A program made the position numbers and the translations under genes. The notes under the pieces are model-generated. The model had not been told where the DNA came from. It was given only the letters and a program-made list of their open reading frames with translations, and did no database searches. Below, one piece after another: positions 19,901-26,081 of a DNA stretch of 64,000 nt (within the stretch, counting starts at the first letter, position 1; each line of letters begins with the position of its first letter). Source of the DNA: Pseudomonas tructae (GTDB lineage Bacteria; Pseudomonadota; Gammaproteobacteria; Pseudomonadales; Pseudomonadaceae); assembly GCF_004214895.1 (NCBI RefSeq), contig NZ_CP035952.1, positions 2,676,501 through 2,740,500 on the forward strand. The letters are read 5' to 3'.

Positions 19901-22900
19901 TGCCGGCCAATGGCACCTACATTGCCGGGCAGAACCTGGACTTTACCGTCAACCTCAGCGAGGCCGTGACGGTCAGCGGCACGCCGCGCCTGCAGATCAC
20001 CCTCGACACCGGCGGTACGGTGTTCGCCGACTATGTGTCGGGTTCGGGAACTGGCGCGCTGTTGTTCCGCCTGACGGTGAGCAGCGGCCAACTTGATGCC
20101 AACGGCATCGGCCTCGGCAACCAACTGCTGCTCAATGGCGGCACGATTCGCGACGCCAGTGGCAACAGCGCCGTGGCCTCACTCAACAGCGTCGGCAGCA
20201 CCACCGGGGTCAATGTCGATGCCGTGCTGCCTCAGGCCAGCGGCATTGTCGCCATCGACAGCAGCCCGAGCAACGCCGGTTCCGTGCGCTACACCGTGAC
20301 CTTCAGCGAGGCGGTCAGTGGTGTGGATGCCACCGATTTCACCCTGCAGATGACCGGTGGCGTGAGTGGCAGCATCACCCAGGTGCTGGCGGTGGACGCG
20401 CGCACCTACACCGTGGTGGTGGGTGGCCTGAGCGGCGAGGGCACCCTGGCCTTGAACCTCAAGGCCAGCGGCACCGGCATTGTCGACAGTGCCGGCAACA
20501 CTCTGGCGGGTGGCCTGGGTGGTGCGCTGTACAGCATCGACCGGGTCGCACCGACCATCGTCTCCATCGATGTGCCCGCAGCCGGCGCCTATAACGCCGG
20601 CGATGTGCTGCGCTTCACCGTCAACACCAGCGAAATCGTCAACGTCACCTTCGTGCCGTGGATCATCGTCGATATCGGTGGCCGCAACGTCAACGCCCAC
20701 TATGTGTCTGGCTCCGGCAGCACGGCGCTGGTGTTCGAGTACCAGGTCCAGGCCAACGACAACACGGCGCCGGGCGCGGGTATCCAGGTGTTCACGATCA
20801 TGGCCATGCCGTCGTTCCACGACCAGGCCAACAACCAGATGGACCTGAGCCTGCACGGTGTGGGCGATGGCTCCGGGGTGGTGATCGACACCGTGGCACC
20901 CAGTGTCCAGGCGATCACGGTCCGGACCCAGGGACCGAGCAATGCCAGTAACGCAAGCTTCGACGTCAGCTTCAACGAGGACGTGCGCAACGTCGGCATC
21001 GAGGATTTCACCCTGCTGCTGGGGGGCAGTGTGCAGGGGCGGATTATCAGCGTCAGCGCCCTGGATGCCCGCAATTATAGGGTGTTCGTGGCCGAACTGA
21101 GCGGGGTCGGTGAAATTCACCTGGCCTTGGCCAACACGCGCGATGTTACCGATGTGGCCGGCAATGCGCTGCCCGGTTCCGCGCAGAGTCTGGGCCTGCA
21201 GATCGACCGCGTCGCGCCGACGATTGCCAGCGTGGCGGTACCCGGTGCTGGCAGTTACAACGAAGGTGACGTCCTGAGCTTTACCGTCAACGCCAGCGAA
21301 TCGGTGATCGTCGACACCCTGGCGGGCACGCCGCGCCTGCAGTTGAGCATCGGTGGGGTCACCCGCTATGCCACCTACGTTTCCGGTTCCGGCACAGCCC
21401 AGTTGCTGTTCCAGTACAGCGTGCAGGCGGGCAACAACGATGCCGATGGCATACAGCTGGGCAGCACCCTGGACCTCAATGGCGGTGCGATTCGCGATGC
21501 GGCGGGCAACACCTTGCACCCGGCCCTGAGTGCTGCCGGCAACACCAGCGGCGTGTTGGTCGATACCGCGGCGCCGCAAGTGGCGGATATCGTGCGGGTG
21601 GATGTCAGCCCAAGCAACAGCAGCTCGCTGCGCTACACCGTGACCTTCGACGAGAACGTCAGTGGCGTCGACCCGGCCGATTTCGCCCTGGCCTTCAGTG
21701 GCAGCGTCGCCGGGCGCATCAGCAGCGTCACGGCGATCGATGGGCGCACCTACAGCGTGCTGGTCGACAACCTCAGCGGCGTCGGCAGCGTGCGCCTGGA
21801 CCTGGTCGGTGTCTCCGGCGGTATCCTTGATACCGCTGGCAACGCCCTGGGTGCAGGCCTGCAAGGCAGCACCTACAGTATCGACCGGGTGGCGCCGAGC
21901 GTCACCGCCGTGGCGGTCCCCGCAGCCGGCAGCTATGTGGCCGGGCAGGGCCTGGAGTTCAGCGTGCAGCTGGATGAAACGGTACTGGTCGATACCGGCG
22001 ACGGTGCGCCACGCCTGGCGGTCACCCTCGACAATGGCCGTGTGGCCTACGCCGAGTATGTGTCCGGCTCCGGCAGCGACACCCTGGTGTTCCGCCTGAG
22101 CATCACCCCGGGCTTGCAAGCCAGCCATGGCCTGAGCCTGGCGACCAGCCTGGAGCTTAATGGCAGCACCGTGCGCGATGCCCGCGGCAACGATGCACGC
22201 ATCGGTTTGAACAATGTCGGCAACACCGCAGAGGTTATCGTCGATGCCCGGGCACCACGCCCGGCCGGGATTGTCGTGGATGCCCCGGGGGCACCCGGGG
22301 CGTCGACGCTCAGTTACACCTTAAGCTTCGACGAGGCGGTCAGCGGCGTGGATGCCAGTGATTTCAGCGTCCTGGCCAGCGGCAGTGCCACCGCAGTGGT
22401 GCAATCGGTACAACAACTGGATGCCCGCACCTATCGGGTGACCCTGGGCAATGTCAGCGGGCAGGGCGGCCTGGGCGTGAGCCTGAACGCCCTGAACAGC
22501 GGCATCCGCGATGGCGCCGGCAATGCCCTGGCAGTGTCGATGAACAGCCCGCTGTACCAATTGCTGAGCCAGGATGTCGGTGATCTGGAGTTCCGGGTCA
22601 ACCCGCCTCTGAGCAACCCGACATTGACGACCCCAGTGCTGCAACCGCAGGTGCCGCTGGTGCCTGCGGTTGCCAGCACCTCGCCCTTGCTGCCCGCGCC
22701 GCTGTTCGAAGAGCGCACCCTGGGCAGCGGCATCGATACCCTGGGCAATATCTTCATTCACAACGGCCTCAGTGCGCCGAGCTTCATCGCCCAGGTGTTC
22801 GCCAGCAGTGACAGTGGTGGCGACAGCGCAGGGCTGGGCTTCCTCGGTTTTGGTGGCGGTGACGCTGGGGTCTTCGGCAGCAGTACCTTTGCCGGCCTGT

Positions 22901-23112
22901 TCGCCCGGGAGGCGGCGCAGGAGGGGGAGTCGATGCGTGTGTTCGACGGCAAGCAGTGGCGCACCACCGACCCTGCGCAAGGCTTGCGCGCAGTGTTTGG
23001 CGCCGCCTCGCTGGAGCAGCAGTTGCAGAACATCAAGGACGCCGAACAGCGTCCTGTACGCGAATTGGCCATGGCTCTGGCACAGCCGACACAGATCGGC
23101 AACCGGACCTGA
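13993..23112 (+). CDS. Giant surface/exported repeat protein (DUF4347, FG-GAP, cadherin/Ig-like repeats)
   Basis: About 3039 residues. The N-terminus is not a Sec signal: M-K-F-I-D-R-F-K-R-P, then a hydrophobic Ala/Leu stretch ending in L-E-P-R-I-M-F-D (30-37), a LEPR-type motif found at the start of such long proteins. A DUF4347 domain spans about 83-241 (H-V-F-S-H-G-A-S-G, L-M-L-Y-G-C-Q-V-G). Three FG-GAP/VCBS repeats with D-x-D-x-D-G-D loops span about 270-563 and look calcium-binding. A Big_5-like domain, cadherin-like modules (about 680-1836) and Ig-like modules with a recurring Y-V-S-G-S-G-S/T element (to about 2856) follow. The C-terminal ~180 residues are different and rich in Gly/Phe, without obvious RTX nonapeptides. 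GAGG six bases before the ATG at 13993 decides the start. It is probably a secreted adhesin or biofilm protein exported by the surrounding genes (inference). Confidence 0.85.
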   Translation: MKFIDRFKRPGQPVPGVCAAAAQAPLLLALEPRIMFDASVAVVAQEATAEADPAKDTATDGAPAEKAALASADAGAAGASQRHEVVFVDGQINNPQDALKGLPAGSEVVVLDPSKDGLQQMADYLKGRSDLDAIHVFSHGASGTVQLGNVWLNSANLADHGEALQSIGQSLKADGDLMLYGCQVGKDDAGQAFVSQLASLTAADIGASVDDTGASALGGNWTLERSSGQVQATALALNDYQGLLATTWSTGTAPLSGTTIGAGSRVVVGDFDNDGDADILYQTVGNGTPWAYARSNGNGSFTLQTLAQSPFAGLTLPDHTGFNYHVADFDGDGDLDVLAGVNSTTGTYLRNDSGSFSSQSTASFPAPGAGSRMLAGDFDNDGDADLLYQVGANGTAFAYARSNGNGTFTLLTLAQSPFAGLTLPDHNGSNYFAADIDGDGDIDVLAGNNASTGVYLRNDGGSFSSQSTATFPSPAAFGRMVVADFDSDGDADILYQTGANGSAFAYARSNGDGTFTLQTLAQSPLAGLTLVDHTGSTYRAADFDGDGDIDLYGGVNGSAGNQYIQNDRPPIVVSSTPSDNGVNVDPQANIVLTFNESVTKGSTGNIYIVRTSDSVVVETIAIGSGQITGSGSTWTIDPSITLALGTGYAIRLDAKTFVDGDGAIFKGVKNNTTLNFTTKFNDPPTVSNLNGDSASFVEGASPVLLDAGGNALVSDSDSADFNGGNVTVSITGNRASGEDLLSIFNQGTGAGQIGVSGSNLSYGGVLIGTFAGGSASNNLVVSLNANATAAAVQALVRNLTYSNSNGADISTLSRTVQVSINDGDSASTTSASVTIAVVAVNDAPTVSASAGTPTFTEGGAPVDLFNTVLVSTIEAGQGISQLTFTVSNVSDLGYERLTLDGSNLDLLNGASGTTAINGFSYSITLSGSTATVTLSKVAGISTSLVQTLIDGVQYSNLSNAPTTGSRVITLSSLQDTGGTSNGGVDTTSVAIAATVTVLASNDAPSLSGGPFLLPGTNEDSTSSGQLVATILAGLTHGDVDGAGSLSGIAVIASTGNGVWQYSSDGLAWTDMGAVSGSAALLLSSSSQVRFVPDGANAGSASLTLRAWDQTSGTASSNGVRSTADTSSNGATSSFSSGTAQAQITITAVNDAPVLVPTAPVLNGITDGQLNNAGQTVGSFLAGVSDVDTGAVSGIAILGLNSGSGTWQYSTDGSTWTDIGAVSASSALLLRSTDKVRLVPDGSTSTVASLTYKAWDQTGASAGQQGSKLDTTASGGTSAFSVATDSASITVTAVNDAPTLTGSSGSAVFVEGNNVASTPVAVDSGLTLSDSDNATLASARVSITGNFQAGEDLLAFSNDLASMGNISASYNAGTGVLSLTSAGASATLAQWQAALRAVTYSNASDTPNTATRTLSFVVNDGALDSPAATCTVSVQAVNDTPLVNTSGASSGYVENGAAVAVDNGLTLSDPDSGTLASASVSISANFQAGQDVLSFINNPASMGNISASYNAATGVLSLNSVGATATLAQWQSALRAVAYSNSSDNPDSGARTVSFTVHDGSSNSAAASSTVTVQAVNDAGTITAPGSLNFSEDTAGTVSGISIADIDAGSGLVTLDLSVAAGQLSASSGLGVTVSSVGSGLSLLGTVADINAFIASNSLSYIGAANASGNVNLTLSYNDGGHNGSGAAQVTNQVVTLAIAAVNDAPVNQLPASQSVRQDSSLIFSSGNGNLISVSDPDAGSGNLQVTLTASHGLLSLSGISGLTFLVGSGASDGTMTFVGSQGDINAALNGLLFAPVAGYNGAASLQIITNDQGGSGSGGALSDSDSIAIQVASLNPQVTDVSSSGANGNYKTGDTLSLTVTFDQAVTVDTTGGIPTLLLETGLIDRNATYVSGSGSNTLTFQYTVQAGDSSADLDYSGNSALALNGAVIRNVTSDDAVLSLPTPGSAHSLGANRNLVIDGIEPQVTSVSVPANGTYIAGQNLDFTVNLSEAVTVSGTPRLQITLDTGGTVFADYVSGSGTGALLFRLTVSSGQLDANGIGLGNQLLLNGGTIRDASGNSAVASLNSVGSTTGVNVDAVLPQASGIVAIDSSPSNAGSVRYTVTFSEAVSGVDATDFTLQMTGGVSGSITQVLAVDARTYTVVVGGLSGEGTLALNLKASGTGIVDSAGNTLAGGLGGALYSIDRVAPTIVSIDVPAAGAYNAGDVLRFTVNTSEIVNVTFVPWIIVDIGGRNVNAHYVSGSGSTALVFEYQVQANDNTAPGAGIQVFTIMAMPSFHDQANNQMDLSLHGVGDGSGVVIDTVAPSVQAITVRTQGPSNASNASFDVSFNEDVRNVGIEDFTLLLGGSVQGRIISVSALDARNYRVFVAELSGVGEIHLALANTRDVTDVAGNALPGSAQSLGLQIDRVAPTIASVAVPGAGSYNEGDVLSFTVNASESVIVDTLAGTPRLQLSIGGVTRYATYVSGSGTAQLLFQYSVQAGNNDADGIQLGSTLDLNGGAIRDAAGNTLHPALSAAGNTSGVLVDTAAPQVADIVRVDVSPSNSSSLRYTVTFDENVSGVDPADFALAFSGSVAGRISSVTAIDGRTYSVLVDNLSGVGSVRLDLVGVSGGILDTAGNALGAGLQGSTYSIDRVAPSVTAVAVPAAGSYVAGQGLEFSVQLDETVLVDTGDGAPRLAVTLDNGRVAYAEYVSGSGSDTLVFRLSITPGLQASHGLSLATSLELNGSTVRDARGNDARIGLNNVGNTAEVIVDARAPRPAGIVVDAPGAPGASTLSYTLSFDEAVSGVDASDFSVLASGSATAVVQSVQQLDARTYRVTLGNVSGQGGLGVSLNALNSGIRDGAGNALAVSMNSPLYQLLSQDVGDLEFRVNPPLSNPTLTTPVLQPQVPLVPAVASTSPLLPAPLFEERTLGSGIDTLGNIFIHNGLSAPSFIAQVFASSDSGGDSAGLGFLGFGGGDAGVFGSSTFAGLFAREAAQEGESMRVFDGKQWRTTDPAQGLRAVFGAASLEQQLQNIKDAEQRPVRELAMALAQPTQIGNRT

Positions 23113-23165
23113 AACGCCAGCACTTATTCAGAAATGATCGAGCCGTACCAGGGGGCGGCCCAAGG

Positions 23166-24641
23166 ATGAAGAAAAGTCAGAAACTGTTCAGTGCCAGCGT
23201 GCTCGCGCTGGCAATCAGCGGATGTGCGGTGACCAGCGAGCCGATTGACCGCAGCCTTAGCGAGGCGCGGGCGCGCACTGACCTGGTCAACATGTTCAAG
23301 GACCAGGAACCGCTCAGCGGTCCCTTGACCTTGCACCAGGCCATGGCACGGGCGGTGAAATACAACCTCGAATCGCGCCTCAAGGTCATGGAGGAAGCCC
23401 TGGCCAAGCGTCAGGTCGACCTGGCGAGCTTCGACATGCTGCCGCGCATGGCCATGGAAGCCGGTTATGCCGGGCGCAACAATGTCAGCGCCTCGAGCAG
23501 CCAGAGCGTGCAGACCGGTACCCAGTCTCTGGAACCTTCGACCTCCCAGGACCGCGACCGCGAGGTGGCGGACCTGACCATGGTGTGGAACGTGCTCGAC
23601 TTTGGTGTCAGTTACGTCAGCGCCAAGCAGCAGGCCGACCAGCGCCTGATTCTCCAGGAGCGGCGGCGCAAGGTCATTCACACCATTACCCAGGACGTAC
23701 GTTCGGCGTACTGGCGGGCGGTTGCGGCGCAGCGCCTGCTGACCCAGATCGACAGCCTGATGGGCCGGGTGGCCGAGGCCCGGGACAACAGCCAGCACAT
23801 GAGCAGCCAGCGCATCGGCGATCCGGTGCAGTCGCTCAGCTATCAGCGCGCCCTGATCGAGGCCACCCGCCAGCTCGAAGAGCAGCGCCGCGCCTTGTCG
23901 CTGGCCAAGACTGAACTGGCGGCCTTGATCAACCTGCCGCTGAACACCGAGTTCACCCTGGCACCGGAAGCAGGCTACGAGGTACCGCAGTTCAAGGGGG
24001 ATTTCACCCGCCTGGAACAGCAGGCCCTGGCCAGCCGTCCTGAGTTGCGCGAACAGGATTACCAGGCACGGATCAGCGCCGCAGAAACCCGCAAGGCCAT
24101 GCTGCGCTTGCTACCGGGCCTTGAGTTCTCGGCCGGTGGGCACTACGACAGCAACTCCTTTCTGGTCAATCAGAGCTGGGCGGACTACGGCGTCAAGGTG
24201 ACCTGGAACCTGTTCAACGTGTTGTCGGCCCCGGCGGCGATCAAGGTTGCCAAAGCCGGTGAAGACGTCGCGGCGGCACGACGCCAGGCCATGTCGATGG
24301 CGGTACTGGCGCAGTTGTACGTGGCCAACGCCAACTACAACGAGGCCGCGCGTCAGTTCCGCACCAGCGAAGAGCTGGCGGCACTGGACGGGCAGATCGC
24401 AGAGCAGTTGCGCAACCGCTACCAGACCCAGAACATCGGTGAGCTGGAGTTGATCCAGGGCGAGCTGAACAACCTGCAGACGCAGTTGAAACGCGACCTC
24501 TCGTACGCCGAGTTGCGTAACGCCTACGCGCAGTTGTATGTCAGCTCCGGCACCGACTTGTTGCCGGACACACTGCCCGATAGCACGTTGGCGACCATTG
24601 CTTCGGCGTTGCAGAACAGCGAGGCGCGTTGGGCACAGTGA
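23166..24641 (+). CDS. TolC-family outer-membrane efflux lipoprotein
   Basis: A 491-residue protein with a lipoprotein signal (L-A-L-A-I-S-G-C, Cys20) and two OEP-type repeats: long Ala/Gln/Arg/Glu helices (R-R-K-V-I-H-T-I-T-Q-D-V-R-S-A-Y-W-R-A-V-A) and the second-repeat equivalent after about residue 320 (A-R-I-S-A-A-E-T-R-K-A-M, L-L-P-G-L-E-F-S). It should form the trimeric exit duct across the outer membrane. It lies 53 bases after the giant gene on the same strand; AAGG precedes the ATG at 23166. As last gene of the locus it completes a tripartite-like apparatus that otherwise lacks an ATPase. Confidence 0.9.
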   Translation: MKKSQKLFSASVLALAISGCAVTSEPIDRSLSEARARTDLVNMFKDQEPLSGPLTLHQAMARAVKYNLESRLKVMEEALAKRQVDLASFDMLPRMAMEAGYAGRNNVSASSSQSVQTGTQSLEPSTSQDRDREVADLTMVWNVLDFGVSYVSAKQQADQRLILQERRRKVIHTITQDVRSAYWRAVAAQRLLTQIDSLMGRVAEARDNSQHMSSQRIGDPVQSLSYQRALIEATRQLEEQRRALSLAKTELAALINLPLNTEFTLAPEAGYEVPQFKGDFTRLEQQALASRPELREQDYQARISAAETRKAMLRLLPGLEFSAGGHYDSNSFLVNQSWADYGVKVTWNLFNVLSAPAAIKVAKAGEDVAAARRQAMSMAVLAQLYVANANYNEAARQFRTSEELAALDGQIAEQLRNRYQTQNIGELELIQGELNNLQTQLKRDLSYAELRNAYAQLYVSSGTDLLPDTLPDSTLATIASALQNSEARWAQ

Positions 24642-24646
24642 AGTCC

Positions 24647-25123
24647 CTAGGACATTGCTTCGCCAGGAATGGCGATCCTCACCTGCTGCTCGAACAAGGG
24701 TGACTGAAGCAAGAAGTTGGCCGTTGTCTCGTTGCTGGCAATCGGGATGTTCCAGGCGGTTGCCAGGCGCAGCAATGCTTTGACGTCGCAGCTGTGGGGA
24801 AAGTTGCCCAGGGGGTCCCAGAAGAAAATCAGGACATCTATTTTACCCTCCGCTATCAGCGAGCCGATCTGTTGGTCCCCTCCCAGGGGGCCACTGAGCA
24901 TTTTGCTGACGTGGATGCCGGTGGCACGCTGGATCAGATTGCCTGTTGCACGGGTTGCGAAGAGTGTGTGGCGAGCTAGCGCGGTGCGGTTGTCAAAGGC
25001 CCAACTGACCAGGGTGTTCTTGCATCGCTCATGCGCAGCCAATGCGATGTATTTCTTTGCGGACATGCTCCGAATCAGGGTTTGCATACAGGACGCCTGC
25101 AGTGTCGAATGAACATTAGGCAT
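24647..25123 (-). CDS. mgsA: Methylglyoxal synthase
   Basis: Up to 158 residues; converts dihydroxyacetone phosphate to methylglyoxal and phosphate, a bypass used when phosphate is short. The active-site landmarks are present: A-A-H-E-R-C-K near the start, S-G-P-L-G-G-D-Q-Q-I-G with the catalytic Asp, and F-P-H-S-C-D-V-K-A-L-L-R-L-A. The start is uncertain: ATGs at 25123, 25087 and 25066 are all in frame, and the homologous core begins only at the third (M-S-A-K-K-Y-I-A-L). It ends five bases from the convergent TolC-like gene and lies 110 bases downstream of the hydrolase gene on the same strand. Confidence 0.9.
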   Translation of the reverse strand: MPNVHSTLQASCMQTLIRSMSAKKYIALAAHERCKNTLVSWAFDNRTALARHTLFATRATGNLIQRATGIHVSKMLSGPLGGDQQIGSLIAEGKIDVLIFFWDPLGNFPHSCDVKALLRLATAWNIPIASNETTANFLLQSPLFEQQVRIAIPGEAMS

Positions 25124-25232
25124 AGACCCACGGCATGCCAGTGCTAACCACGATGGGAGTCTAAAGGGGCATGAGGTCCTGGGTAACTGGCAAAATTATC
25201 AGGTGCGGCATTTACCACAGTGGCTGTCGAGC

Positions 25233-26081
25233 TTAGCGGCAGGTCTCGATGGGCCGGGTGCTCCAGGTCGCCCACACCGGTTCCCAACCCGACTCGTGGG
25301 TGGCGTCAGGCAGGATCAGGAGTTGATTACAGGGGCGCGACGCTGCAGTGCCGCGAAAACTGCTGATGATTTCAGCGCCAATCACCGCATCGCCACCTCC
25401 CACCAGGTGGCGTTGGGGCAATGACTGGATACGCGCCTTGTACGCCATCGGGTCCAGGGAACCCTTCAGCGGCGAAAGGCCTTTGCGCTGCACCCACAAG
25501 TGCGGGTCCAGATTGCCGGCGATACTTTGAATCTGCGTCACATCGTCCCGTTGTCCGGCCAGCAGCACGGCCAGCGCCGCGCCACCTGAATAGCCCACCA
25601 ACTCGAACTCGCGATTGCCAAACTGCTGCTTGAGCCGGTCCAGCGCCTGGCTGAGGCTGGTGACGACCTCCTGGGAAAAGCGGCGGTCGGTCCACAGCGC
25701 GGCTGTGCAGCCGGCGGCCGTGACAAACTGGCATGGCCGTGCAAGGTAGGCATTGGGTGTTGGGTCATTGATTGCCAAGCGCGCAACCAACAGGTTGCGT
25801 GGGCTCGGGTCGAGGCTGGGTTGGCTGGGCGTGGCCCAGGCATGGCCGTCGCCTTCCAGGTACACCCGTAGACGCTTGTTTGCAGGTTGTTCAGGCGCCA
25901 GCAGGGCTAGCGGAAACGGCTGGCCCGGCACGATTTCCAGGTGTCGGCCGTGCTGTTGCGCCAGTTGCTGCAGTGCTGAATAAGGGGATTGGCAGGCACC
26001 AAGAAGGGCGCTGACCAGCAGCGCCCCCAAGGCTCGACAGGCGCCGGCCCACAGGCGTGGGCCGGCCAGGCGGTTACGCAT
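25233..26081 (-). CDS. Alpha/beta-hydrolase lipoprotein coupled to the autotransporter
   Basis: A 282-residue lipoprotein: signal peptide with lipobox L-L-G-A-C followed by Q-S-P. The body has an alpha/beta-hydrolase pattern: L-R-V-Y-L-E-G-D-G-H as the oxyanion strand, L-V-G-Y-S-G-G-A as the nucleophile elbow (GxSxG) and a late D-A-T-H-E-S-G that could supply the catalytic His. The substrate is unknown. Its ATG overlaps the TGA of the autotransporter (ATGA), so translation is coupled and the two probably act together at the cell surface, for example in processing or modifying the passenger (inference). Confidence 0.8.
   Translation of the reverse strand: MRNRLAGPRLWAGACRALGALLVSALLGACQSPYSALQQLAQQHGRHLEIVPGQPFPLALLAPEQPANKRLRVYLEGDGHAWATPSQPSLDPSPRNLLVARLAINDPTPNAYLARPCQFVTAAGCTAALWTDRRFSQEVVTSLSQALDRLKQQFGNREFELVGYSGGAALAVLLAGQRDDVTQIQSIAGNLDPHLWVQRKGLSPLKGSLDPMAYKARIQSLPQRHLVGGGDAVIGAEIISSFRGTAASRPCNQLLILPDATHESGWEPVWATWSTRPIETCR

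Noticed and set aside
13993..23112. CRISPR-like or tandem DNA repeats in the giant gene
   Set aside because: The periodicity comes from protein domain repeats with diverged codons; there are no identical short repeats with unique spacers.
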